Of a stretch of 64,000 nt of DNA, positions 33,558 to 42,548 are shown piece after piece (position 1 is the stretch's first letter; each line of letters starts with the position of its first letter). The notes beneath the pieces are model-generated. The model was not told the origin of the DNA and ran no database searches. It was given only the letters and a program-made list of their open reading frames with translations. The position numbers were made by a program, and so were the translations under genes. The DNA is from Fictibacillus fluitans (GTDB lineage Bacteria; Bacillota; Bacilli; Bacillales; Fictibacillaceae), in NCBI RefSeq assembly GCF_030418125.1, contig NZ_JAUHTR010000001.1:985832-1049831 (forward strand). Reading direction: 5' to 3'.

Positions 33558-34632
33558 TACAAAATTGGCTGCTGTTGCTGTATTGCTGTTCCTGACAGGA
33601 TGCACTCCTCAAAAACAAGTGCTCGAAGACATCCAGCTTGTCGGTGTAGTCGGCTATGATTATGTAGATGAAAGTACAATCCGGGCGACCGTCTCTGTAC
33701 CTACTACTGAAGGCGGAAGCGATCAGGCAGTCTTATCAAGCACCACCTATTCTGCCAAATCCCATACGAGCAAGAATATCCGTCAGGTCCTGCAGGCAGA
33801 ATCCCCACGGCCATTCGCCTCCGGAAGGGTGTCTGTCATCATATTTAATGAAGAACTTGCGCGCCGCGGAATTACCAAGATCATCGATTCCCTGCAACGG
33901 GACCCTTCCGTGGGGAGGAACATCTACCTGGCTGTAGCCAAAGGGAAAACACAGGAAATGCTGTCAAAAGAGTATCCAGTCGGTGAGATTGTGCCTGCTT
34001 ACCTGAAGCTGATGATTGAGCAAAATATGGAGCTGACTTTCCCAAGGGCCAACTTCCATCATTTTAATTACAGCTATTATGGAAAAGGCAGCGATCCGTT
34101 TATGCCGCTCCTTGAAGAGAAGCATGGCCATATCCGCATTACAGGTGTTGCCCTGTTTGATCATTCCAAGTATGTGGACCATATCAGCTTTGATAATTCC
34201 TTTATTTTTAAACTGATGTATCAAAGCTTCCGGCAAGGGTCCCATGAATTCAAACTCGGAAAAAACAACTACCTGACGCTTGAAAATTTGTCTTCGCATG
34301 TCAACTATGACATCTACAGTCCGAATACAAACCCTAAAATCAATATCACGGTAGATGTGACGGGTAAGGTGAATGACGCGGCAGGCACCCCGCTGTACCA
34401 GGCAAAAACGATTGAAATGATCGAAAAGACCATCAAAAAACAAACGGAGCACGATGCAGAGAAGATGGTCAAACGATTTCAGCAAAAGGGAATTGACCCC
34501 CTCGGTTTAGGAGACAGGGCAAGAAGCAGGGGGAGACGTTTCAATTTTAAAGACTGGAATCAAAAGTACCCTGACATTCCTGTTCAGGTTAAAGCGAATA
34601 TTGAAGTCACTCAGGGCGGAATCGTGGAATAA
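33550..34632 (+). CDS. Spore germination lipoprotein, GerAC family (second operon)
   Basis: A 360-residue lipoprotein with signal peptide and lipobox FLTGC (Cys about residue 18). The N-terminal region LVGVVGYDYVDES and a C-terminal domain ending in DIPVQVKANIEVTQGG match the family. It completes the receptor; the germinant is unknown. Confidence 0.92.
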   Translation: MPNTKLAAVAVLLFLTGCTPQKQVLEDIQLVGVVGYDYVDESTIRATVSVPTTEGGSDQAVLSSTTYSAKSHTSKNIRQVLQAESPRPFASGRVSVIIFNEELARRGITKIIDSLQRDPSVGRNIYLAVAKGKTQEMLSKEYPVGEIVPAYLKLMIEQNMELTFPRANFHHFNYSYYGKGSDPFMPLLEEKHGHIRITGVALFDHSKYVDHISFDNSFIFKLMYQSFRQGSHEFKLGKNNYLTLENLSSHVNYDIYSPNTNPKINITVDVTGKVNDAAGTPLYQAKTIEMIEKTIKKQTEHDAEKMVKRFQQKGIDPLGLGDRARSRGRRFNFKDWNQKYPDIPVQVKANIEVTQGGIVE

Positions 34633-34716
34633 AAAAACGGGTTTTTTAACAAGTGTCTTTGAAGCTCTTGAAAGTATTACTTTCCTTTCCAGGAATAAGA
34701 GGACGTAACTCCAAAT

Positions 34717-34786
34717 GAAAAAGGAGCTGTCAGAAGTCAGCGTTACTGACTTTCTGAACAGCCCTGGCCTTCTTTCAGCTCCTCAA
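34717..34786 (-). terminator. Nested inverted repeat ending the VOC gene
   Basis: AGGAGCTG/CAGCTCCT encloses AAGTCAG/CTGACTT; on the minus strand a T run follows. The outer stem includes the VOC stop codon. Confidence 0.6.
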
Positions 34787-35437
34787 AGTATATGGATAGC
34801 CATCAAGGCTTGTTTTCGTCTTGCCGTCTCCCAAAATGATATCCACAGGGTATATGTTTGCTTTCTTTCCGGAGCCGAGCCAATTTCTTTTTTTGTCTGA
34901 CAGGATCAGCAATCCGTCTGCATCCCCAAGCGGGGCAAATGTTGCACTGTCATTATGGTAGATGTCCAGGTTTAATTCCTTTTGTAAATATTCTGCTGCT
35001 GCTTTTACATCGTTCACCGGCATACCGATTTCGCTGATGTTCAGAATATCCCGGCTTGTAAAGGGATGCTGGGTGCCGTTATTCAAAGAATGCCGGGCAA
35101 TCAGCTCGACAATGTTGCCTGCCGGATCGTAAAAATAACAGGCATGCGCATCCCAATTGGCAAAATATATTTCATCTTTATCTTCGACTGGATTTAAAGG
35201 TACTAGACTGCTTGCCCATTCTTTTGCCTGTGAAAACCGGTTATCAGGTACAGTGAACGCAAAATGGTAATACGATTCCTCTGCGCCTTCAAGAAAAGTG
35301 AGCACCGAATCACCTGCTCCAAAACTTAACGAACCGGGTAAGCTGCTCTTTAACAAAGGCAAACCCAGGACTTCATGGTAAAAGTATTTTTGATCCTTGA
35401 GGCGATCCGTGCGGAGGATCACTTCTTTTATGTTCAT
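34775..35437 (-). CDS. VOC-family (glyoxalase/dioxygenase-fold) protein
   Basis: A 220-residue protein with two VOC half-modules: residues 1-115 (start DRLKDQKYFYHEVLGLPLL, metal-site region YYHFAFTVP and end GNIVELIARH) and a shorter second module (ISEIGMPVNDVKAAAEYLQ). This layout is like extradiol dioxygenases of the CatE type or glyoxalase-like detoxification enzymes. The adjacent, same-strand HxlR regulator 70 bp upstream recalls the B. subtilis pairings of HxlR/DUF24 regulators with detoxification genes. The reaction is not established. Confidence 0.8.
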   Translation of the reverse strand: MNIKEVILRTDRLKDQKYFYHEVLGLPLLKSSLPGSLSFGAGDSVLTFLEGAEESYYHFAFTVPDNRFSQAKEWASSLVPLNPVEDKDEIYFANWDAHACYFYDPAGNIVELIARHSLNNGTQHPFTSRDILNISEIGMPVNDVKAAAEYLQKELNLDIYHNDSATFAPLGDADGLLILSDKKRNWLGSGKKANIYPVDIILGDGKTKTSLDGYPYTLRS

Positions 35438-35507
35438 TCAGGTCCCTCCTATTTCATTTAAAGGGTATTTGGCAACCTGTGCCGAGCCAAGGAATTGATC
35501 TGCTTCT

Positions 35508-35873
35508 TTAAGACAGCTCCGCTTCGCTTACTTCTTCATTGAAATTAACCCCAACTTTTTCCTGGTGAGCCTGTCCCCACTTCTCCATCATGCGCAATGT
35601 ACCTTCAAGATCCTTTCCGTACGGCGTAAGCGAATAGACCACTTTGGGAGGCACTTGAGCGTATACTGTCCGCTTAATAAGACCATCTTCCTCCAGTTCC
35701 CGAAGCTGCTGCGTCAAAACCTTTGGAGTAACAGAATAAAGCTGGTCCTTCAACTCCCCAAAACGGTAATCCTTTTCCTGAAGCAGACAAAGGATTACAC
35801 CCTTCCACTTACCGCAGACCACATCCAACGTTACTTCTATTGGGTGAAAATACTGCTTTTTTCTTTCCCTCAT
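35508..35873 (-). CDS. HxlR/DUF24-family transcriptional regulator
   Basis: A 121-residue winged-helix regulator. The HTH is typical: EVTLDVVCGKWKGVILCLLQ, FGELKDQLYSVTPKVLTQQLRELEEDGLI and VYSLTPYGKDL. Many relatives (YodB, CatR) sense electrophiles by a Cys directly before the Pro of a C-P-(V/I)-E motif; here that residue is His10 (HPIEV). Cys20 and Cys29 exist at other positions. The ATG at 35873 has GGGGG upstream. It may control the VOC gene downstream. Confidence 0.9.
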   Translation of the reverse strand: MRERKKQYFHPIEVTLDVVCGKWKGVILCLLQEKDYRFGELKDQLYSVTPKVLTQQLRELEEDGLIKRTVYAQVPPKVVYSLTPYGKDLEGTLRMMEKWGQAHQEKVGVNFNEEVSEAELS

Positions 35874-35916
35874 GAATCCAATCCCCCTGATCAATTAGTG
35901 GTCCATGGTATCTTAA

Positions 35917-35983
35917 AAGTAACTACCTATCAAAAAAGTACATACTATTTAAATATCCAATGTACCAGTATACTTAGTATAGA
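35917..35983 (-). promoter_or_regulatory. Candidate operator region of the HxlR regulator
   Basis: Repeated GTA/TAC-rich elements (AGTAACTACCTAT, AGTACATACTATTT, GTATACTTAGTATA) lie between the regulator and the divergent gene at 36008. HxlR-family boxes are of this AT-rich TACT/AGTA type. No exact box is proven. Confidence 0.35.
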
Positions 35984-36007
35984 ACAGATTCCATGAAAGG
36001 AAAATGT

Positions 36008-36304
36008 ATGAATAAAGAAAAACCTAATGTTAACATATCCCTTCTCCATAACGCCGGAAAAACATATGTCCATCCTGATGATCTTCCGGTTGTTCTTAAT
36101 CTGCTTCACTCGGCTTCAGATGCCGGTTTAGCCATGAAAATTGAGTATTTTGATGATATACTAGCCTTCCGTACGGCTACTTCCATCGTGGGAGAAACCA
36201 TCCTCAGTATAAATAAATCCACCAATGAAACACTTTTTTTTGGTCCTTATGCATTAAAAAATCTCGCAAACTCCCTGAACATCCAACTTTTCTATCGACG
36301 GTAA
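36008..36304 (+). CDS. Hypothetical 98-residue protein
   Basis: A soluble protein with an N-terminal NVNISLLHNAGKTYVHPDDLPVV region and a C-terminal ALKNLANSLNIQLFYRR. AAAGGA lies six bases before the ATG at 36008. It is divergent from the HxlR gene, so it could be a second target of that regulator. No family recognised. Confidence 0.6.
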   Translation: MNKEKPNVNISLLHNAGKTYVHPDDLPVVLNLLHSASDAGLAMKIEYFDDILAFRTATSIVGETILSINKSTNETLFFGPYALKNLANSLNIQLFYRR

Positions 36305-36343
36305 TCCTTGCTGGAATTAAATCCTGCAGGGTTTTTTCTTTGA
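36305..36343 (+). terminator. Imperfect terminator after the 98-residue gene
   Basis: CCTTGCTGG pairs with CCTGCAGGG with mismatch, followed by a T run. Confidence 0.6.
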
Positions 36344-36474
36344 AGTATAACCAAATACTTTTTTACTATTCCCTGCTTCTGATCCATGACTTTCGAACGA
36401 AAATTTTCTGATATAAAGGAATCAGTTCTACCTTAACGGAATTTTTTATTATCTACTGAAAAAGGAGGCTCAAC

Positions 36475-37509
36475 ATGAAGTACATAAAAAAATGGACAGG
36501 AACGCTTTTTGCAGCAGGATTATTATTCACAATGTTTACAGGAACAGCAAAAGGTGCAGATGCCCCGCATACAAAGGACCTTTCTCCTGCAACAGCGTAT
36601 GTGGATGTAGCGGCGGCAACACTTTGGACAAAGCCCGCACAGACCAGGCCACTGGATGCGCCTTCCCTCAGCAATCCGGTTGATCTGAGAAAATGGACGA
36701 CCAGCATGACGTACGAGGATAAATTATGGCTTGTGGGCCCACTGGAAACACAGGCGTTGTACGGCAACAAAGTCACCATAACCGATCAGCAGGGAGATTG
36801 GGTAAAAGTAGCGGTAGACGGACAGCCAACACCAAGGCTTGAAGCCGGCTATCCGGGCTGGATGCCAAAATCACAGCTCGTTTACAACAAAAAATTTGCT
36901 AAAGCGAAGGATGCAGCAAAACCGTTCGCTCTGGTAAAAAGCCCTACCGCCTGGCTGTATAAGAACGCTTCATTAAAACACAAGCAAATCGAAATCAGCT
37001 ACAATACCAGACTTCCAATCTCCAAGGTGAAAGGAACATCAATTGGGGTAACCACACCAGAAGGTAAAACACGTTACCTTGACCGTAAGGACGTGAAAGT
37101 TTATCTGTCAGATGAATCCATACCAACGCCTACAGGTGAGGACCTTGTGAATGAAGGCAAGAAGTTCCTCGGATTGCCATATCTTTGGGCAGGGACTTCG
37201 GGATTCGGATTTGACTGTTCCGGCTTTACGCATACGCTTTACAAAGCCGCAGGCATTACCATTCCAAGGGATTCAGGTCCTCAATCCCGCTCGGGCACAC
37301 CTGTTGCAAAGGAAGACCTGCAGCCCGGGGACCTGTTATTCTTCGCCTATAATAATGGAAAGGGCAGTGTCCACCATGTCGGCATGTATGCAGGAAACGA
37401 CATGATGATCCATTCACCAAACTCAAGCACTACCGTCAGAATCGATAAAATCGAAGGCATCTATGCTCAGGAATATGCCGGAGCACGAAGATACCTCCCA
37501 GAAAATTAA
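36475..37509 (+). CDS. ykfC: NlpC/P60 (C40) gamma-D-glutamyl-diamino acid endopeptidase, YkfC-like
   Basis: A 344-residue secreted peptidase. A signal peptide covers about residues 1-28. Two SH3b-like domains follow (about 40-138 and 150-212), then the NlpC/P60 domain. The catalytic triad is Cys248 (FDCSGF), His301 (HHVGMYAG) and His313 (MIHSPN); the spacing of 53 and 12 residues equals that remembered for Bacillus cereus YkfC. YkfC cleaves murein peptides with free N-terminal L-Ala. The gene stands alone with its own terminator, without the ykfA/B/D partners. Confidence 0.9.
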   Translation: MKYIKKWTGTLFAAGLLFTMFTGTAKGADAPHTKDLSPATAYVDVAAATLWTKPAQTRPLDAPSLSNPVDLRKWTTSMTYEDKLWLVGPLETQALYGNKVTITDQQGDWVKVAVDGQPTPRLEAGYPGWMPKSQLVYNKKFAKAKDAAKPFALVKSPTAWLYKNASLKHKQIEISYNTRLPISKVKGTSIGVTTPEGKTRYLDRKDVKVYLSDESIPTPTGEDLVNEGKKFLGLPYLWAGTSGFGFDCSGFTHTLYKAAGITIPRDSGPQSRSGTPVAKEDLQPGDLLFFAYNNGKGSVHHVGMYAGNDMMIHSPNSSTTVRIDKIEGIYAQEYAGARRYLPEN

Positions 37510-37512
37510 AAC

Positions 37513-37560
37513 GAAACACGAGGTATTTTCTTATGAAAAGCCTCGTGTTTTTTCTTTTAT
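37513..37560 (+). terminator. Terminator after the NlpC/P60 gene
   Basis: ACACGAGG pairs with CCTCGTGT, followed by a T run. The rest of the gap to 37731 shows no clear terminator for the leftward operon. Confidence 0.75.
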
Positions 37561-37731
37561 AAACTTCCGCTGAAAAGTTGCCTCAGAGGAATTATTAGCC
37601 GCCATTATGATAAGGGGTCAATTATTAAAAATCTTATACTATTGGAGGGTACCTGTTCAGGAGGTTGATTAAAAAAGTAAGTTTGAGGTAATTTTAAAAC
37701 TGCTTCGCACAGGCGTCATCGACTAGTCCTT

Positions 37732-39069
37732 CTATAAAAAGATTCCCTCACTTCGCTTAAGCAGCCTGCGGATGCATTTATTGCTTTCTTGAAGAACCGT
37801 TTGTTTATCCATCGTAATCAGCTTGCGGTTATCCATGATGATATTCCCATCAATTATTACCGTCTCGACATCCGCACGTGTAGCTGAATAAACGATGCGG
37901 GAAATGGTGTCCGTCCCAAACGATGGATACATATGAAAATCATTAAGATTGAGGATGGCCATATCTGCTTTTTTTCCTGCTTCAAGGCTTCCAATTTCAT
38001 GCTCCATACCTGCTGCACGGGCTCCGCCAATGGTTGCCATTTTAAACACAGTTTTTGCATTCATTGAGGTTGGGCCGTGTACAGGCTTTTGAATGAGAGC
38101 GGCAAGTCTCATTTCATTGAGCATGTCCAGGTTATTATTGCAGGGTGCCCCATCTGCCCCAAGGCTTAAGGATATCCCCTGCTCCAGCATTTGCGGCACC
38201 TCTGCTATACCGGATGAAAGTTTCAGATTGGAACCTGGACAATGGCTCACTTTGACCTTGCGTTTTTTAATAATGCTTTTTTCTTCGTCATCAAGCCAAA
38301 CGCAATGAGCCAGAATCAATTTTTCGTTTGCAAGTCCAATATGATCCAGATACACGATATTGCGCATGCCCGTTTCCTTTTGGACAATAGCAATCTCCCC
38401 CCGGTTTTCCGCAGCATGGGTATGTACAAACGCACCATGCCGACGGGAAAGTTCCCGTACTTCCGTAAGCAGCTTCTCTGTACAGGAAACAACAAACCTC
38501 GGACAAAATGCATATTGAATGCGGCCATTCTCCCTGCCATGCCATTTTTCCAACAAGTCTGCGCTCTGCTGCAGTGAACTCGATGTACTTTCTCTCAAAG
38601 GTCCTGGAACATCCGAGCCCTTATCCATCATTACTTTCCCCGACATTGCCCGTATCCCGCTTTTTGCAATCGCCTGAAAGGCATAGTCTGTGTGATTGAC
38701 GGTCTCCATATCCACAATGCTGGTTGTGCCGCTTTGAATCAGCTCCCCTGTACCGAGCAATGCAGAATAATAGATGGATTCTTCATCATGGGAAGCTTCA
38801 AGCGGCCATATTTTTTGCCGAAGCCAGTCCATTAATTGCAAATCATCCGCTTGCCCCCTGAATAAGGTCTGGCACAGGTGAATATGCGTCTGAATAAAGC
38901 CGGGAATGATGGTTTTATTCTTTGCATCGATAATAACATCAGCTTGGCGGTCAAGCCCCGGCCCAATTTGTTTGATCCGATTGTCCTCAATGTAAATATC
39001 CCCATGCAAAATTTCTTCCTTTTCGTTCATCGTGACGATTTCAGCGTTTTTTATGAGTAAAGAAGACAT
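37732..39069 (-). CDS. Amidohydrolase-superfamily deaminase (guanine/nucleoside deaminase-like)
   Basis: A 445-residue metal-dependent hydrolase, last gene of the BMC operon. Metal motif QTHIHLCQTLFRGQ (about residues 60-73), HTHAAENRGE, ILAHCVWLDD, SHCPGSNLKLSSG and GADGAPCNNNLDM give the pattern of MTA/SAH deaminases, SsnA and guanine/8-oxoguanine deaminases. It could deaminate guanine to xanthine and feed the pathway, or act on aminoimidazole or imidazolone. The basic amphipathic end (CIRRLLKRSEG) could be a targeting tail. SD GGAGG; gap to the preceding gene 41 bp. Confidence 0.85.
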   Translation of the reverse strand: MSSLLIKNAEIVTMNEKEEILHGDIYIEDNRIKQIGPGLDRQADVIIDAKNKTIIPGFIQTHIHLCQTLFRGQADDLQLMDWLRQKIWPLEASHDEESIYYSALLGTGELIQSGTTSIVDMETVNHTDYAFQAIAKSGIRAMSGKVMMDKGSDVPGPLRESTSSSLQQSADLLEKWHGRENGRIQYAFCPRFVVSCTEKLLTEVRELSRRHGAFVHTHAAENRGEIAIVQKETGMRNIVYLDHIGLANEKLILAHCVWLDDEEKSIIKKRKVKVSHCPGSNLKLSSGIAEVPQMLEQGISLSLGADGAPCNNNLDMLNEMRLAALIQKPVHGPTSMNAKTVFKMATIGGARAAGMEHEIGSLEAGKKADMAILNLNDFHMYPSFGTDTISRIVYSATRADVETVIIDGNIIMDNRKLITMDKQTVLQESNKCIRRLLKRSEGIFL

Positions 39070-39110
39070 ATGTTACCTCCTTATCCAGGCGAAAAAGAAC
39101 AATTCCTCTG

Positions 39111-39737
39111 TTATGTCCTTGCTTTATTCAAAATCTGAAGCTTGAGGCCTGTGACATGAAACCCATTCACCGGCGCCAGATCCTGCGAGCAGGCGGAGCA
39201 GGCAACAATCACATCTTCCAACGCTTTCAACCTCACAAAATCCCCGGGCTTGGAAAGCGGTTCGCAGATGACATAATCCCCATTTTCATCAAGAACATTA
39301 TTCATAAACCAGTTGATCGGGTCTGGTACGTGTACATGCCCAAGTGAATAATAAGCCAGTGCTTCTTTTAAGTTATCATGGCAATTCGGATGATCTTCGA
39401 GACCAAAATCTTCCTTGTACCGGTAATAGTCACATGCCGGGAAGAAAAAATCATGCTTGCCCACCGTATCCTGAACAAGCTGCATAAGCGGGCGGCGGCG
39501 ATTGCTGTACAATAAATCTCCTGTCTTCAGTGAAATGCTGCTTAAGCTCGCCCTCATGTGAACAGGAGACACATGTTCATCCGGATCTTGCAGGGAAAAG
39601 CAGACAAAGTCCCCGACCTGCTTTCCTTCCACATCAATAATGACAAGCTCCTCGCCTGCTTTTATGAGGGCACTTCTTCCCTCATAAGGCGGAATCAAGA
39701 TTTCCTCCTTGATTCGGTAACTATTGTGAATGGTCAT
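39111..39737 (-). CDS. DUF1989 (urea carboxylase-associated) family protein
   Basis: A 208-residue protein of the UAAP/DUF1989 family, which often accompanies urea carboxylase or amine catabolism. Conserved Cys/His positions are visible: FPACDYYRY, DHPNCHDNL and the Cys-x-x-Cys of ACSACSQDLAPVNG. IPPYEGRSALIKAGEEL at the start is family-typical. The biochemical function is not established. Here it lies between cyclase and amidohydrolase genes, with 12 and 41 bp gaps. No urea carboxylase or urease is in the window. Confidence 0.85.
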   Translation of the reverse strand: MTIHNSYRIKEEILIPPYEGRSALIKAGEELVIIDVEGKQVGDFVCFSLQDPDEHVSPVHMRASLSSISLKTGDLLYSNRRRPLMQLVQDTVGKHDFFFPACDYYRYKEDFGLEDHPNCHDNLKEALAYYSLGHVHVPDPINWFMNNVLDENGDYVICEPLSKPGDFVRLKALEDVIVACSACSQDLAPVNGFHVTGLKLQILNKART

Positions 39738-39749
39738 GGCTATCCCTCC

Positions 39750-40433
39750 CTATTCAATAAAAACGGCTACTGCCCTGACGGGAGATCCCGTTCCTTTTCG
39801 GATTCTCAGCGGCAGACCAAAATAGAGAAACCGCATATTCGCAACCTGTTCCAGATTGCACAGGTTTTCCGTGTTCGTAATCCCATATTCCTTGCAGATC
39901 AGGTGTCCCGAGTACTTCATATCCAGGGGATTGTCAATTGCCGGCGCGTCAATTCCGATGTTGACCACCCCTTTTTGGGCAAGCCATCTTGCGCCTTCAT
40001 AATCCAGGCCGGTATACCGGTTCAGCCAATCCTCCGTTCCATAAGCACGGTTGTAATGCCCTGTATACAAAAGGCATATATCTCCCTTTTGAAGGAATTG
40101 TCCTGAAGCGTTCAGAGCCTTTTCCAGCTCAGTTTGCGTGATATAGTCTTCCGGCTGAATATGGGAGAGATCAAGACAAACCGCCGGGCCGTAAAAATAG
40201 TCAAGCGGCATTTCGTCAATATACTTCCCCCCGGGATCATACTCGTAGGTAGCGTCACTGTGGGTTGGTCCGTGCTCATTGATGAGAAGATTGTTTGTGG
40301 CAAAGGGGAAACCTATTCTTTCAATGCTTTCCTCATGTGAAATGTTGGGAAAGATCATTGTATTCTGGTGAAGAGGAAAGACCGGCATGCCCTGGTAAAT
40401 CTCCTGCGACAGGTCAACAAGTTTTACTCCCAT
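39750..40433 (-). CDS. Cyclase-family (KynB-like) metal-dependent hydrolase
   Basis: A 227-residue protein. The metal motif of the family, H-x-G-T-H-x-D, appears as HGPTHSDA (about residues 53-60), followed by DLSHIQPEDYI and IGIDAPAIDNP. Members hydrolyse formyl- or cyclic amides (arylformamidase, isatin hydrolase). In this operon it is a candidate for opening the imidazolone ring or a formyl/formimino hydrolysis. The start overlaps the upstream stop (TGATG at 40433) with AGGAGG at good spacing; ATG 40436 is also possible. Confidence 0.82.
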   Translation of the reverse strand: MGVKLVDLSQEIYQGMPVFPLHQNTMIFPNISHEESIERIGFPFATNNLLINEHGPTHSDATYEYDPGGKYIDEMPLDYFYGPAVCLDLSHIQPEDYITQTELEKALNASGQFLQKGDICLLYTGHYNRAYGTEDWLNRYTGLDYEGARWLAQKGVVNIGIDAPAIDNPLDMKYSGHLICKEYGITNTENLCNLEQVANMRFLYFGLPLRIRKGTGSPVRAVAVFIE

Positions 40434-42253
40434 CATCCTTCCTCCTTCATTACGGCGGGAAGGACCGTAAAAGAATCCACGTCGATCAATCCCATGTCTG
40501 TAATTTTCCATTTTGGGCTTGTTACAAGGGAAAGGAAGGAGAGATGCATAAAAGGAACATGAATTCCGCACCCTAATTCCTCCTCAGCTTTCCGGTGCAG
40601 TTCAGCAATTCGGTTGCTTACTTCCTGCCCCGTCATCTCGTCAGTCATCAATCCCCCAATGCCGAGCGGCAAATCACCAACAACTCGTCCATCCTGAATA
40701 AGAGCTATTCCACCATTCATGGCAATTACCCGGTTGACTGCTGTTGCCATGTCTTCATAATTGGTGCCGCAGACGATAATATTGTGCGTATCATGGGCCA
40801 CGCTTTCAGCGATCGCACCACGTAGTAAACGAAACCCGTGAAGAAAGGTCTTTCCGATGCGTCCGGACCGGCCATGCCGTTCAAGAACCAAGAGCGGCAA
40901 TACATCCTGATTCAGGCAGGGCTGAATCTTTCCGTCACGAACCGATAACTGGAATTGAGCTGAACCAGTTAAATTTTGGTCAGGGATTATTTCAATGGCC
41001 CTGACATGCGCCTTGGACCCGGAAGCCTCAATAACCAGATCAGCAGGTTTTACCGGCTTGCGCTTGACGGATTGCTTCACATTTTCTGGATAGCGGTATG
41101 CCGGAAGATCGATTGTTAATTCATTTTGGGCTGCGGCTTTTTTTCCTTTGAGATATACCGAATGAATCGTCATGTTCATCAGGTCACTGATCACGGCTAT
41201 ATCCGCCTTTTTTCCTGGCGTAAGCATGCCGCTGTCTTTAAATCCAAAATGTGCTGCAGCATTGATTGTCACCATCTGAATAGCCTCGACCGGATCCACA
41301 CCCTGTGTTATCGTCCGTTTGACAATGTCATTCATATGCCCCATCTTCATCAGGTCTTCCGGCACCACATCATCTGAAACAAGAATTGCACGCCTTGAAT
41401 CCATTCCTTCTTCCGTGATCGCTCTGATGCATTCTGCCATGTTCCGCTGAGATGATCCTTCCCTCATGAACACACTGACCCCGTTGCGCAGCTTTTCCAC
41501 CATTTCTTCTTTGGTCGTCGTCTCGTGGCAGGAAATGTGGGTTCCCCCGCTGATGATGTGGGCCGCAAGCTCTTTTCCAAACAAAGCCGGTGCATTTCCC
41601 TCCACCGTTTTGTTGATGCTTTTTGCATAAGAAACAGACGCAATGAGATCATCGATGAGTTCAGGAGCATGCTGATAAACCGGGCTGACGTTGCTGAAGC
41701 CCTGAATTTCTCCGATTCCCTGCACGAGAGGGTCATTTAGAAGTTCTGCCATGTCACCAGATGCTATGTCCATTCCGGCTGTTTCCAGTCCCGGTGCATC
41801 CGGCGTTAAACAGGGAACGGTAAAATAGACCGTGTTTGGCAGGGTGCGTGCCTCTTTGATCATCTCCTGCATGCCATGGACTCCAAGCACATTACCTATT
41901 TCATGCGGGTCAGCAACAATCGTAGTCGTTCCGGTGGGAATAGACAGCCTCGAAAATTCAGTTACTGTGAGCATCGCGCTTTCAAAATGCATATGGGAGT
42001 CAATAAATCCCGGGCTGATATACATGCCTGCCACATCTTCCATATGGGTTGAAGGTCCCTGGAGGTCTGAGCAGTCTCCAATGAGCAGAATATATTCTCC
42101 TTTTATGGCCACATCAGCTGGATAGATTTCACGTGTGATCACATTAATAAACTGTCCGCCCTTTAAAATGGTATCTGCATACTGGTTGGCATCAAGCAGC
42201 ACATCAATGAGCTTTCGCCAATGAATGGCTTCTTTAATACCTTTTGTGTCCAT
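40433..42253 (-). CDS. Adenine deaminase homologue with altered active-site motifs
   Basis: A 606-residue amidohydrolase closely built like adenine deaminase: HMHFESAM (His87, His89), VADPHEIGNVLG, GIGEIQGF, MREGSSQRN, SDD and the C-terminal HDTHNIIVCGTN. Two motifs of true adenine deaminases are changed: G-H-A is G-N-A (Asn220) and S-D-H-E is S-C-H-E (Cys242). The second homologue at 57667-59406 keeps both. Together with its place in the BMC operon, this points to another substrate; 4-aminoimidazole is my suggestion, not shown. The ATG at 42253 has GGGAGG; the open frame upstream overlaps eutN and is not needed. Confidence 0.88.
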   Translation of the reverse strand: MDTKGIKEAIHWRKLIDVLLDANQYADTILKGGQFINVITREIYPADVAIKGEYILLIGDCSDLQGPSTHMEDVAGMYISPGFIDSHMHFESAMLTVTEFSRLSIPTGTTTIVADPHEIGNVLGVHGMQEMIKEARTLPNTVYFTVPCLTPDAPGLETAGMDIASGDMAELLNDPLVQGIGEIQGFSNVSPVYQHAPELIDDLIASVSYAKSINKTVEGNAPALFGKELAAHIISGGTHISCHETTTKEEMVEKLRNGVSVFMREGSSQRNMAECIRAITEEGMDSRRAILVSDDVVPEDLMKMGHMNDIVKRTITQGVDPVEAIQMVTINAAAHFGFKDSGMLTPGKKADIAVISDLMNMTIHSVYLKGKKAAAQNELTIDLPAYRYPENVKQSVKRKPVKPADLVIEASGSKAHVRAIEIIPDQNLTGSAQFQLSVRDGKIQPCLNQDVLPLLVLERHGRSGRIGKTFLHGFRLLRGAIAESVAHDTHNIIVCGTNYEDMATAVNRVIAMNGGIALIQDGRVVGDLPLGIGGLMTDEMTGQEVSNRIAELHRKAEEELGCGIHVPFMHLSFLSLVTSPKWKITDMGLIDVDSFTVLPAVMKEEG

Positions 42254-42257
42254 ATCC

Positions 42258-42536
42258 CTAACCTCCCTGCTTTTCCCAATCCAGACTGTCAATGATGCCC
42301 ACGATGGCAGCATCAATGGGTGCATCCTTATCGGGCGCCGCCCGGGATGCCATGCTCCCCGTAACATAGAGTACCTTTTCCCCTACACCTGCACCAACTG
42401 TATCCACAGCAATGATCGGCATGCCGCTTTTGGTTTCGCCCATGCCGATCGGCTGTGTAATGAGCAGTTTCGTTCCTATCAATTTATCATCCTTACGGGT
42501 CGCAGTTACTCTTCCAATCACCAAACCCATGTGCAT
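42258..42536 (-). CDS. eutN: BMC vertex protein, EutN/CcmL family (pentamer)
   Basis: A 92-residue single-domain protein that forms pentamers capping the vertices of a bacterial microcompartment. Pattern: MGLVIGRVTATRKDDKLIGTKLLITQP, IIAVDTVGAGVGEKVLYVTGS and APIDAAIVGIID, all diagnostic of CcmL/EutN. SD GGGG eight bases upstream of ATG 42536. It is the only vertex-protein gene in the locus, sufficient for an icosahedral shell. Confidence 0.96.
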   Translation of the reverse strand: MHMGLVIGRVTATRKDDKLIGTKLLITQPIGMGETKSGMPIIAVDTVGAGVGEKVLYVTGSMASRAAPDKDAPIDAAIVGIIDSLDWEKQGG

Positions 42537-42548
42537 GTTCGTTTCCCC

